14,160 nt of DNA from DASWJZ01 sp050728815 (GTDB taxonomy: Bacteria; Pseudomonadota; Alphaproteobacteria; Rhizobiales; Afifellaceae). How positions within the stretch are numbered: position 1 is the stretch's first letter; every line of letters starts with the position of its first letter. The position numbers were made by a program, and so were the translations under genes. Shown here piece by piece: positions 6,885-13,422 of the stretch. The DNA lies in contig JBOHKB010000349.1 in NCBI GenBank assembly GCA_050728815.1, forward strand, positions 1 through 14,160, in the 5' to 3' direction. The notes under the pieces were generated by a model. It did not search any database. It was not told where the DNA came from and was given only the letters and a program-made list of their open reading frames with translations.

Positions 6885-6976
6885 GTCGTCATGCCCGGAC
6901 TTGATCCGGGCATCCATTCCGGAACCGTCGTGAGAAGCGCGGAATGGATGCCATGGTCAAGCCATGGCATGACGAC
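6885..6976. repeat. Nested palindromic repeat with two covarying hairpin arms
   Basis: Two 37-nt arms (6885-6921 and 6940-6976) are inverted copies separated by 18 nt, identical at 31 of 37 positions. Each arm also contains its own hairpin: a 7-bp stem gcccgga/tccgggc around cttga in the left arm, and gccatgg/ccatggc around tcaag in the right arm. All six differences between the arms fall in these inner stems and form three compensated base-pair changes, so both inner hairpins stay perfect. Sequences with this CGTCATGCCCGG and GGGCATCCA flavour are common intergenic repeats in rhizobial-type genomes (from memory). The right arm ends 9 bp before the hicB start. Confidence 0.85.
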
Positions 6977-6985
6977 AGGAGAGAG

Positions 6986-7294
6986 GTGGACGCCATCGCC
7001 GGATACATCGCGCTCGTGCACAAGGACGAGGGGACGAGCTACGGCGTGAGCTTCCCCGATTTGCCGGGTTGCATTTCTGCGGGCGACACGTTCGAAGAGG
7101 CGCTTGCGAATGCGGCAGAGGCGTTGACGGGGCATTTGGCCCTGATGCGCGCCGACGGCGATGCAATCCCGAAGCCGCGAAGCATCGAGGCGATCAAGGC
7201 CGACCCGGAATTCGCCGACGATCTTGAGGGTGCGTTGATCCGGCGCGTCGAGGAGAGAAATGGCTCGACCACCGCGCGCCGGGCGGCGTCCTGA
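6986..7294 (+). CDS. hicB: HicB-family antitoxin lacking its C-terminal DNA-binding domain
   Basis: HicB antitoxins bind the HicA mRNA interferase through a degraded RNase H-like N-terminal domain and bind DNA through a C-terminal ribbon-helix-helix or helix-turn-helix. The 102-residue product shows a strong N-terminal domain: YIALVHKDEGTSYGVSFPDL, PGCISAGDTFEEALANAAEA, and RSIEAIKADPEFADDLEGAL. After that it ends in RRVEERNGSTTARRAAS with no DNA-binding domain. The normal end seems replaced by the start region of a higA-type remnant, because the 5' end of that remnant (ATG 7260) lies inside this gene. No hicA is visible upstream, where the palindromic repeat sits, or downstream. GTG 6986 follows AGGAGAGAG directly; ATG 6944 would start inside the repeat. 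Probably a decaying orphan. Confidence 0.75.
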   Translation: MDAIAGYIALVHKDEGTSYGVSFPDLPGCISAGDTFEEALANAAEALTGHLALMRADGDAIPKPRSIEAIKADPEFADDLEGALIRRVEERNGSTTARRAAS

Positions 7295-7527
7295 ACGCGC
7301 GCCGGACCCATCGGGGCGCCGTCCTTCGCGAGACGGTGCTGCCGGCGCTCAAGATGTCGGTGGCGGAGGCCGCGGGGCATCTCAGGGCACGCAGCAGACC
7401 GTGCACCGCATCCTTTCGGAGCGCCTCAGAACTCATGGCGACGATGATACGGTGTCTGCGCCATCCCGTTGCGCCGCGGCGCGAGCCTCGACTTGCCGCA
7501 GCTTATGCCTACTCGAGGAACCGGTAG
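7260..7527 (+). pseudogene. Frameshifted HigA/VapI-type antitoxin remnant
   Basis: Pieces of an XRE antitoxin of the VapI/HigA group are spread over two frames. ATG 7260, with GAGGAGAG just upstream, opens one frame. From about 7306 the next frame reads THRGAVLRETVLPALKMSV and AEAAGHL. From about 7386 the frame changes again to GTQQTVHRILSERL, the recognition helix region. From about 7426 the previous frame gives SELMATMIRCL and, near 7495, AAAYAYSRN, resembling the SPEMAxRL and QAAYDL parts of intact relatives (recalled, not searched). At least two frameshifts and weak similarity at the 3' end indicate real decay rather than one read error. No toxin gene is visible upstream. The 3' end overlaps the convergent DUF2971 gene by 19 bp. 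Confidence 0.65.
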
Positions 7528-8489
7528 GAGGATGACGACTCAGATATCCTAGGTTCAAATCCTTGCGTCGCGAGCAACTCGCCCGGCACGCTTTGTTTCA
7601 GCCAACCGTCTGACTCATTCCCCGGGCCGACAATGACCCGTGGGATGAGCGCTTTTGGTGGAGCACCAGTCAGTCGTCGCTTACCTTGCGCATCAACCAT
7701 TAAACCGAACTCTACATACTCAACAATCCCGAACGCTTTGTGTGATCGAAAGTGGAGTCGTGAATCTCCAAGACCCGCAACATGTACAAGTCGCCACTCG
7801 CGTTCTCTTGCGAAAGAGGCCGGCTTAAAGAACGGAGCGAACTGCAGGATCAAACGGCAAAAGAAAACCGATATTGCATTGATATCCTGCTGCGGCAGAG
7901 GGCTCTTGAACGACGTGAGCTTGTGGAGGTTGTCATCGATCACGGCAGCAGCGACATTTGCGGCGGTGTCCGAGCCGTACATCACGGGACCGATGTCGAA
8001 GCTCTGGGACTTCGCGAGTGTGCGAAGCAGATTGGGGTCAAAGCCCAGCGCATAGCCTCCACGTTTTGCATAGTGCTGCCAATGCTCGTTTCTATCGCCT
8101 TCATCGCAAAAGGCGGACACAAACACATTCCATGTTTGGAATAACTCAGATGTAGCTACAATATCAACTACGTCGTTTTCGGCGAATACCGCCAAGAGCC
8201 GATCTTTGAGCACATCTTGAAAGAGGCGAGCAAAGAGAAGGACCTCCTCACGGTCGTTTAGGTATCGGAACTCGGAGCACCAAAGAGATCGAGAATTCAC
8301 TATTCCAAGGAAACCGGATCCGTCGGTGTAATGCCAGAGTAGCTCTGGAATCTGGTGGTTTTTCCAAACATGGTCAGCGTAAATCTGCCCAGGGAAATCG
8401 GCTCTACGCGCATACTTCGCCAAGGTTAGGCCTCTCACATGGCGACGGTCGACGCGCGGCCCCCCGCGTTGTCCAATCAGACTAGGCAA
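7509..8489 (-). CDS. DUF2971-family protein in AT-richer, likely acquired DNA
   Basis: A protein of up to 326 residues. The N-terminal LLWHYTDGSGFLGIVNSRSL (about 50-69), followed by LWCSEFRYLNDREE, fits the DUF2971 signature, as do SAFCDEGDRNEHWQHYAKRGGYALGFD (mid-protein), FAREREWRL and IPRVIVGPGNESD near the end. DUF2971 has no established biochemical role; members are often found near defence and mobile genes (general knowledge). Base composition drops visibly from about 7540 to 8430 compared with both neighbours, and codon choice is less GC-biased, suggesting horizontal acquisition. The start is unclear: TTG 8489 (4 bp from the nrdJ stop) and GTG 8438 both lack a ribosome-binding site, and no ATG occurs before residue 100. 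The 5' end may be truncated or read through from nrdJ. Confidence 0.8.
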   Translation of the reverse strand: MPSLIGQRGGPRVDRRHVRGLTLAKYARRADFPGQIYADHVWKNHQIPELLWHYTDGSGFLGIVNSRSLWCSEFRYLNDREEVLLFARLFQDVLKDRLLAVFAENDVVDIVATSELFQTWNVFVSAFCDEGDRNEHWQHYAKRGGYALGFDPNLLRTLAKSQSFDIGPVMYGSDTAANVAAAVIDDNLHKLTSFKSPLPQQDINAISVFFCRLILQFAPFFKPASFAREREWRLVHVAGLGDSRLHFRSHKAFGIVEYVEFGLMVDAQGKRRLTGAPPKALIPRVIVGPGNESDGWLKQSVPGELLATQGFEPRISESSSSYRFLE

Positions 8490-8492
8490 GTA

Positions 8493-11400
8493 CTACGAGC
8501 ACCCGCTGGTGGCCCCGCACGTCTCGCACTTCAGGCACGTGCCGTTCCGGACCATGGTGAAGTTGCCGCATTCGCCGCAGGCTTCGCCCTCGTAGCCCTG
8601 CATGCGCGCTTGCGCTGCGAGGGCGGATTTGTCGGGAGTGGAGTGTGCGGAACCAACCCCGTCCGGCCGGCTGGCGCCGGCCACCTCCCCCGCGAGGGGG
8701 GAGGAAATGCGGGCGGCGGCTCCCGGCTTCGGCGCGTTGGCGGCGTAGCCGGCGGGCTCGCCGGAGGGCGACACCTCCGGCGCAAGCTCGCGGCGGAGCG
8801 CGGACGCGACCTGTCCGGCAAGGCTCATCGCCTTCGCCGCGGAAATCGCCGTCACACTGCCCTGGCCGCTCGCCTTTGGCGCGCTGCCGCTTCCCTGGCC
8901 ACGCGATTCCCCCTTCGGCTCGTTGCGCGCGTCCGAGCCGAGCAGGCGGAAGCGGCTCGTCTGGCCGCGCACAAAACCGTTCGAGACGGGGGCGGGGGCA
9001 GGCTTCTCTGCTTCGACGCCGCGGCCGATCGTGGTCGAGCCGATATCCTCGGGCTGCACGTGCGCGAGGTCATGGCGGCCGAGATAGGAGACCGCCAGCT
9101 CGCGGAAGATATAGTCGAGGATCGAGGTCGCGTTCTTGATTGCCTCGTTGCCGGAGACGATGCCCGCCGGCTCGAACCGTGTGAAGGTGAACGCCTCCAC
9201 GTACTCCTCGAGCGGCACGCCGTATTGCAGGCCGAGCGAAACAGCGATCGCGAAGTTGTTCATCATCGCGCGGAAGGCGGCGCCTTCCTTGTGCATGTCG
9301 ATGAAGATCTCGCCGAGGCGGCCGTCGTCATATTCGCCGGTGCGGAGATAGACCTTGTGGCCGCCGACGATCGCCTTCTGCGTATAGCCCTTGCGGCGCG
9401 AGGGGAGTTTTTCGCGTCCGCGCACCTCGCGCTCGACGATGCGCTCGACGATCCGCTCGGCGGCAGCGACGGCGCGGGCAGGCGCGGTCGCGGCGATCAG
9501 CGATTCGAGCGCTTCGTCCTCGTCCTCCTCCTCGTCGGCGATCAAGGCGGCGGAGAGCGGCTGCGAGAGCTTCGAGCCGTCGCGATAGAGCGCGTTTGCT
9601 TTCAAGCCCAGCTTCCAGGAAAGCGTGTAGGCGGCCTTGCAGTCCGACACGGTCGCCGCGTTCGGCATGTTGATGGTCTTGGAGATCGCGCCCGAGATGA
9701 AGGGCTGCGCCGCCGCCATCATGCGGATGTGGCTCTCCCACGAGAGATAGCGCGTGCCGAGCCGGCCGCAGGGGCTCGCGCAGTCGAAGACGGGGAGGTG
9801 CTCCTCCTTCAGGTGCGGCGCGCCTTCCAGCGTCATCGCCCCGCAGCAATAGATGTTCGCCGCCTCGATCTCTTTCTTCGAGAACCCGATGGCGGAGAGG
9901 AGGTCGAGCTGCGGGTCGGCGAGCTGCTCGTCGGTGAGCTTCAGCGCGTTGCGGCAGAAATCCTCGCCGAGCGACCATTTGTTGAACGCGAACTTGATGT
10001 CGAAGGCCGACGCGAGGCCCTTCTCAAGCTCGGTGAGCTTCTCGTCCGTGAAGCCCTTGTCCTTCAGCGTCTTGTGATTGATGCCGCGCCCGTCTTCGAG
10101 CGGAGCGTCCTTGAGCGTGCTGCGGCCGACCGCGTAGGCGATGATCTCGGCGGTCTCCGACAGCGAATAGCCGAGCGTCGCGAGCGCCTCGGGCACCGCG
10201 CGGTTGATGATCTTGAAGTAGCCGCCGCCGGCGAGTTTTTTGAACTTCACCAGCGCGAAGTCCGGCTCGATCCCGGTCGTATCGCAATCCATGACGAGGC
10301 CGATCGTGCCGGTCGGCGCGATCACCGTCGCTTGCGCGTTGCGGTAGCCGTGCGCCTCGCCGAGATTGACCGCCTTCACCCAGGCGGTTTTCGCGTGCTC
10401 GCCGAGGTTCTTGCCGTTCTCGCCGAGCGCCGCGAGCGCCGCGAGCGCGCCGTGGTCGAGCGGAACGGGCGATGTCGCGAGCGCCTCGTAGCCGTCGGCA
10501 TGGCCGTGCGCGGCGCGTGCATGGTTGCGGATGACGCGGAGCATCGAGTCGCGGTTCCGTTCGTAGGCCGGGAACGCGCCGAGCTCACCCGCCATCTCGG
10601 CCGAGGTCGCGTATGAAACGCCGGTCATGATGGCGGTGATGGCACCGCAGATCGCGCGGCCCTCGGGCGAATCGTAGGGTATGCCGGAAGTCATCAAGAG
10701 GCCGCCGATATTGGCGTAGCCCAGGCCCAGCGTGCGGTAGTCGTAAGAGAGCCGCGCGATCTCCTTCGACGGGAACTGCGCCATCAGCACGGAGGCTTCG
10801 AGCACGATTGTCCACAGACGGACTGCGTGTTCGAACCTTTCCGTGTCGAAGCGCGCCTCCTCGCCGGAGCCGGCGCGGAAGCGGAGCAGGTTCAGCGACG
10901 CGAGGTTGCACGCCGTGTCGTCGAGGAACATGTATTCCGAGCACGGGTTCGACGCCCGGATTTCGCCGTCGGCCGAGCAGGTGTGCCAGTCGTTGATGGT
11001 CGTGTGGTACTGGATGCCGGGGTCGGCCGAGGCCCAGGCTGCGTAGCCGATCCTCTCCCAAAGCTCGCGGGCGGGAAGCGTCTTCGCCACCTTGCCGGTA
11101 ATGCGGAAGGTGAGGTTCCAGGGAGAATCCTCCTCCACCGCGCGGAGAAACTCGTCGGTGACGCGCACCGAGTTGTTGGAGTTCTGGCCGGAGACGGTGA
11201 GGTAGGCTTCAGAATCCCAGTCGAGGTCGAAGATCGGGAACTCGATCTTGGTGTAGCCCTGCCGCGCGAACTGGATGACGCGCTGGATGTAGTTCTCCGG
11301 CACGCTCGCCTTCTTGGCGGCGCGGATTTCGCGCTTCAGCGCCGGGTTCTTTTGCGGATCGAAACAGTCGTCGCCCGGCCCCTCGCAGTTCACGCAGGCG

Positions 11401-12368
11401 CGCATGATGAGGCTCAGGTGCCTGGCGCAGGCCTTCGAGCCGGCGACGAGCGCGGCGACTTTCTGCTCTTCCTTAACCTTCCAGTCGGTGAAGGCCTCGA
11501 TGTCGGGATGGTCGGCATCGACGATCACCATCTTGGCGGCGCGGCGCGTCGTGCCGCCGGACTTGATGGCGCCGGCGGCGCGGTCGCCGATGCGGAGAAA
11601 ACTCATCAGGCCGGAGGATTTTCCGCCGCCGGAGAGCCGCTCGCCCTCGCCGCGGAGGCGCGAGAAATTCGAGCCAGTGCCGGAGCCGTATTTGAAGAGA
11701 CGCGCCTCGCGCGTCCACAAATCCATGATGCCGCCGTCGTTGACGAGGTCGTCCGTCACCGACTGAATGAAGCAGGCGTGCGGCTGCGGATGCTCGTACG
11801 CCGTCTCCGACTTCACCAGCTCTTTCGTCCAGTGATCGACGTAGTAATGGCCTTGGCTCGGCCCATCGATGCCGTAGGCCCAGTAGAGGCCGGTGTTGAA
11901 CCATTGCGGCGAGTTGGGCGCTGCTTTCTGAGTCGCGAGCATGTGGCAAAGTTCGTCAAAGAAGGCGCGCGCGTCCGCCTCGGACGAGAAGTAGCCGGCC
12001 TTCCAGCCCCAGTACGTCCACGCACCGGCCATGCGGTCGAACACCTGCCGCGCGTCGGTCTCGGAGCCGCTCCGATCCGCCTCGGGGAGGCTGGCGAGCG
12101 CGTCCTCGTCGGCCTGTGAACGCCAGAGCCATGAGGGGACGGAATTTTCCTCGATCTTTTTCAGTCGCGCCGGCACGCCCGCCTTGCGGAAGTACTTTTG
12201 GGCCAGCACATCGGTCGCCACCTGGCTCCAGGCGGCGGGCACCTGGATGCTGTCGAGGCGAAAGACGACCGAGCCGTCGGGATTGCGAATCTCGCTCGTC
12301 GCAGTGCGGAACGGGACCGTCTCGTAAGGCGACTGGCCGTCCTTCGTGTAGTGCCGATCAATCCGCAT
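8493..12368 (-). CDS. nrdJ: Adenosylcobalamin-dependent (class II) ribonucleotide reductase
   Basis: Reduces ribonucleotides to deoxyribonucleotides using an adenosylcobalamin-derived radical, with or without oxygen. At 1291 residues it is the long proteobacterial type. Landmarks are Cys199 in HACFIQSV and Cys487 in TACNLASLNL (redox pair), NPCSE at 474-478 with radical Cys476 and catalytic Asn474 and Glu478, glycine-rich YGSGTGSNFS from 227, and APTGTIGLVMDCDT near 685. The spacing Cys476-Cys487 equals that of the well-studied Thermotoga enzyme (322-333, from memory). The C-terminus has paired cysteines at 1264/1267, 1278/1281/1284 and 1290 (zinc ribbon and re-reducing thiols). A Gly/Ser/Pro-rich linker precedes it and contains a repeat-like segment (about 1222-1247). 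ATG 12368 has AGGAG 9 nt upstream. NrdR-like boxes lie 130 bp upstream. No B12 riboswitch core was seen in the leader. Confidence 0.97.
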   Translation of the reverse strand: MRIDRHYTKDGQSPYETVPFRTATSEIRNPDGSVVFRLDSIQVPAAWSQVATDVLAQKYFRKAGVPARLKKIEENSVPSWLWRSQADEDALASLPEADRSGSETDARQVFDRMAGAWTYWGWKAGYFSSEADARAFFDELCHMLATQKAAPNSPQWFNTGLYWAYGIDGPSQGHYYVDHWTKELVKSETAYEHPQPHACFIQSVTDDLVNDGGIMDLWTREARLFKYGSGTGSNFSRLRGEGERLSGGGKSSGLMSFLRIGDRAAGAIKSGGTTRRAAKMVIVDADHPDIEAFTDWKVKEEQKVAALVAGSKACARHLSLIMRACVNCEGPGDDCFDPQKNPALKREIRAAKKASVPENYIQRVIQFARQGYTKIEFPIFDLDWDSEAYLTVSGQNSNNSVRVTDEFLRAVEEDSPWNLTFRITGKVAKTLPARELWERIGYAAWASADPGIQYHTTINDWHTCSADGEIRASNPCSEYMFLDDTACNLASLNLLRFRAGSGEEARFDTERFEHAVRLWTIVLEASVLMAQFPSKEIARLSYDYRTLGLGYANIGGLLMTSGIPYDSPEGRAICGAITAIMTGVSYATSAEMAGELGAFPAYERNRDSMLRVIRNHARAAHGHADGYEALATSPVPLDHGALAALAALGENGKNLGEHAKTAWVKAVNLGEAHGYRNAQATVIAPTGTIGLVMDCDTTGIEPDFALVKFKKLAGGGYFKIINRAVPEALATLGYSLSETAEIIAYAVGRSTLKDAPLEDGRGINHKTLKDKGFTDEKLTELEKGLASAFDIKFAFNKWSLGEDFCRNALKLTDEQLADPQLDLLSAIGFSKKEIEAANIYCCGAMTLEGAPHLKEEHLPVFDCASPCGRLGTRYLSWESHIRMMAAAQPFISGAISKTINMPNAATVSDCKAAYTLSWKLGLKANALYRDGSKLSQPLSAALIADEEEDEDEALESLIAATAPARAVAAAERIVERIVEREVRGREKLPSRRKGYTQKAIVGGHKVYLRTGEYDDGRLGEIFIDMHKEGAAFRAMMNNFAIAVSLGLQYGVPLEEYVEAFTFTRFEPAGIVSGNEAIKNATSILDYIFRELAVSYLGRHDLAHVQPEDIGSTTIGRGVEAEKPAPAPVSNGFVRGQTSRFRLLGSDARNEPKGESRGQGSGSAPKASGQGSVTAISAAKAMSLAGQVASALRRELAPEVSPSGEPAGYAANAPKPGAAARISSPLAGEVAGASRPDGVGSAHSTPDKSALAAQARMQGYEGEACGECGNFTMVRNGTCLKCETCGATSGCS
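8665..8704. repeat. Palindromic repeat inside the nrdJ linker
   Basis: Two adjacent perfect hairpins lie within coding sequence. GGCCGG (8665-8670) pairs with CCGGCC (8677-8682), and CCTCCCCC (8684-8691) pairs with GGGGGAGG (8697-8704). Translated on the nrdJ strand, this area gives SSPLAGEVAGASRPDGVG (1222-1239). SPLAGE-type peptides are what common intergenic palindromes of Hyphomicrobiales encode when read in frame (from memory). The segment sits between the enzyme core and the zinc ribbon, where extra residues are tolerated. Confidence 0.65.
8759..8782. repeat. Perfect 9-bp hairpin in the nrdJ linker
   Basis: CGCCGGAGG (8759-8767) and CCTCCGGCG (8774-8782) form a perfect inverted repeat with a 6-nt loop. 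It encodes part of the linker peptide EVSPSGEP (about residues 1196-1204). It lies 55 bp from the larger palindromic repeat and may be a second, older insertion of the same kind. GC-rich DNA yields some such repeats by chance, so confidence in a common origin is low, although the hairpin itself is plain. Confidence 0.55.
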
Positions 12369-12497
12369 TTTGCCCCGCTCCTGATTCCGACAACCGAGCC
12401 GAAGGGCCCGGCAATTCTAGCACCGAAAACCGCCCCGGCGCCCTCTAGATAGCGCCTCCCGGGCACGATTCCGGCCCCAAGGCGCAAATCTCCGAAA

Positions 12498-12545
12498 CCT
12501 CAACATATAGGGGTTAACAACCCGTTAGTCACCCAGATATTGTTG
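12498..12545 (-). promoter_or_regulatory. Candidate nrdJ promoter with two NrdR-like boxes
   Basis: NrdR is the repressor of ribonucleotide reductase genes and binds paired 16-bp palindromes with consensus ACACWATATATWGTGT (from memory). On the minus strand, CCCCTATATGTTGAGG (12513-12498) matches 11 of 16 positions, including the central core. CAACAATATCTGGGTG (12545-12530) matches 9 of 16. Their centres are 32 bp apart, three helical turns, as in known NrdR operators. A promoter fits between and across them: GTGACT (12532-12527), 17 nt, TATATG (12509-12504), so the boxes overlap the -35 and -10. Transcription would begin near 12497, leaving a leader of about 128 nt. Confidence 0.6.
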
Positions 12546-12888
12546 TTCCAAGCACAAGATTTTCCGCTCCGGCGAAGCGCTCCGCCGGCCCGCATGACAC
12601 ATCGGTACTCTGGAAACCGCCACCCGTCGCGACCCGCGACTCTCGGCGGCACAAGCGACGCTAATTGCGAGCCAAACGGAGGGTCAAGTCTTGACAATTT
12701 TGAGGCGTGGGAAGAGGGGCGCCGGCCGCGATCGGGTGAGGGTAGGGAGGAAAGCGGGGAAAACCGCCGGGTCCCGATGGCTTTCGAAGACGACTCACCC
12801 GCGCCGAGTCGCTGACGTGCCGCACGATGCATCACTTTTTTTGCAGCCGTATGACAGCGGCCTCGCCCGAAGCGGCATGCCGGCGGCT
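12546..12888. other. Divergent intergenic region without a convincing gene
   Basis: Together with the flanking control elements this makes a gap of about 600 bp between nrdJ and aroQ. I see no credible coding frame or tRNA, and no signal recognition particle RNA or RNase P RNA signature. Notable are the perfect palindrome GTCAAGTCTTGAC (12683-12695), which includes a TTGACA but has no good -10 on either strand; a nested G-rich hairpin at 12731-12778; and a T7 run at 12834-12840 not preceded by a clear terminator stem. Confidence 0.5.
12731..12778 (+). other. Nested G-rich hairpin with G-quadruplex potential
   Basis: An outer stem ATCGGG (12731-12736)/CCCGAT (12773-12778) encloses an inner hairpin GCGG-GGAAAA-CCGC (12754-12767). 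The left side carries G runs at 12734, 12740, 12745 and 12756 with spacers of 3, 2 and 8 nt, so the same strand could form a G-quadruplex instead. It lies about 190 bp upstream of aroQ. Whether it is transcribed is unknown; chance in GC-rich DNA is a real alternative. Confidence 0.35.
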
Positions 12889-12916
12889 TTGCGCAGTTTG
12901 GCAAACCGCCTATAAG
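12889..12916 (+). promoter_or_regulatory. Candidate aroQ-accB-accC promoter
   Basis: TTGCGC (12889-12894) and TATAAG (12911-12916) are separated by 16 nt, matching 4 of 6 and 5 of 6 positions of the housekeeping consensus. A small dyad, GTTTGGCAAAC (12896-12906), lies in the spacer. The predicted transcript would begin near 12923, giving a leader of about 40 nt before the aroQ start. No other equally good promoter is seen in the gap on this strand. Confidence 0.5.
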
Positions 12917-12964
12917 CGGCGAACGGGGCCGCCAGAGGCCGGATACCGCCGAGATCATCCGCCG

Positions 12965-13420
12965 ATGGCTTCTTCTGCGATCCATATCCTGAACGGTCCG
13001 AACCTCGACCGCCTTGGAGCCCGCGAGCCGGAAATCTACGGCGGCCTGACGCTCGCCGAGATCGAAGCGAAAGCGCGCGCGCGGGCGGCCGAGCGGGGTT
13101 TCGAGACCGTCTTCCGCCAGTCGAACCACGAGGGCGAACTCGTCGGCTGGCTGCACGAGGCGGCGGATTCGGCGGGCGTGGTTCTGAACGCTGCCGCCTA
13201 CTCGCACACTTCCATCGCGCTCCACGACGCGATCCGCGCGATCGACGCTCCCGTGATCGAGGTGCACCTCTCAAACGTATTCCGGCGCGAGATGTTTCGG
13301 CACCACTCGACGCTGTCGGCCGCCGCCAAGGGAGTCATCTGCGGCTTCGGCGCCGACTCGTATCTGCTGGCGATCGACGCGATCGCGAGCCTCAAGGCGA
13401 AATCCGGCAAGCGGACCTGA
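12965..13420 (+). CDS. aroQ: 3-dehydroquinate dehydratase, type II
   Basis: Removes water from 3-dehydroquinate to give 3-dehydroshikimate, the third step of the shikimate pathway, as a cytoplasmic dodecamer. The 151-residue product is full length. Signature ILNGPNLDRLGAREPEIYG (8-26) carries the mobile-loop Arg20 and the essential Tyr25. QSNHEGELV (52-60), LNAAAYSHTSIALHDA (74-89) with Asn75 and the catalytic His81, and EVHLSN with His101 complete the active site. FRHHS with Arg112 lies near the C-terminal side. ATG 12965 begins just before the first beta strand; the ribosome-binding site is weak. accB starts 2 nt after its stop, so the genes share a transcript, an arrangement familiar in alphaproteobacteria. 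Confidence 0.96.
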   Translation: MASSAIHILNGPNLDRLGAREPEIYGGLTLAEIEAKARARAAERGFETVFRQSNHEGELVGWLHEAADSAGVVLNAAAYSHTSIALHDAIRAIDAPVIEVHLSNVFRREMFRHHSTLSAAAKGVICGFGADSYLLAIDAIASLKAKSGKRT

Positions 13421-13422
13421 GC

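Noticed and set aside
6885..6976. CRISPR array or rho-independent terminator
   Set aside because: There is only one inverted pair, with no regularly spaced direct repeats and no T-run after the stem. It fits an intergenic palindromic repeat better.
8439..10616. Long open frame on the plus strand opposite nrdJ (725 codons)
   Set aside because: It is antisense to a firmly identified gene. Its low-complexity Arg/Glu/Ala-rich translation is typical of the mirror frame of GC-rich coding DNA.
10827..12119. Second long plus-strand frame opposite nrdJ (430 codons)
   Set aside because: Same mirror-frame effect; no recognisable domain and no promoter or ribosome-binding site.
12369..12497. Cobalamin riboswitch in the nrdJ leader
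   Set aside because: The leader is only about 128 nt and no B12-box sequence was found on the transcribed strand.
12546..12888. Structural RNA gene (signal recognition particle RNA, RNase P RNA or tmRNA)
   Set aside because: A GAGGAAAG string at 12747-12754 recalls RNase P RNA, but the rest of the conserved core is absent. No GGAAGCAGC-type SRP loop is present.
12500..13267. Minus-strand frame across the nrdJ-aroQ gap
   Set aside because: It is antisense to aroQ and covers the promoter region; the translation has no recognisable features.
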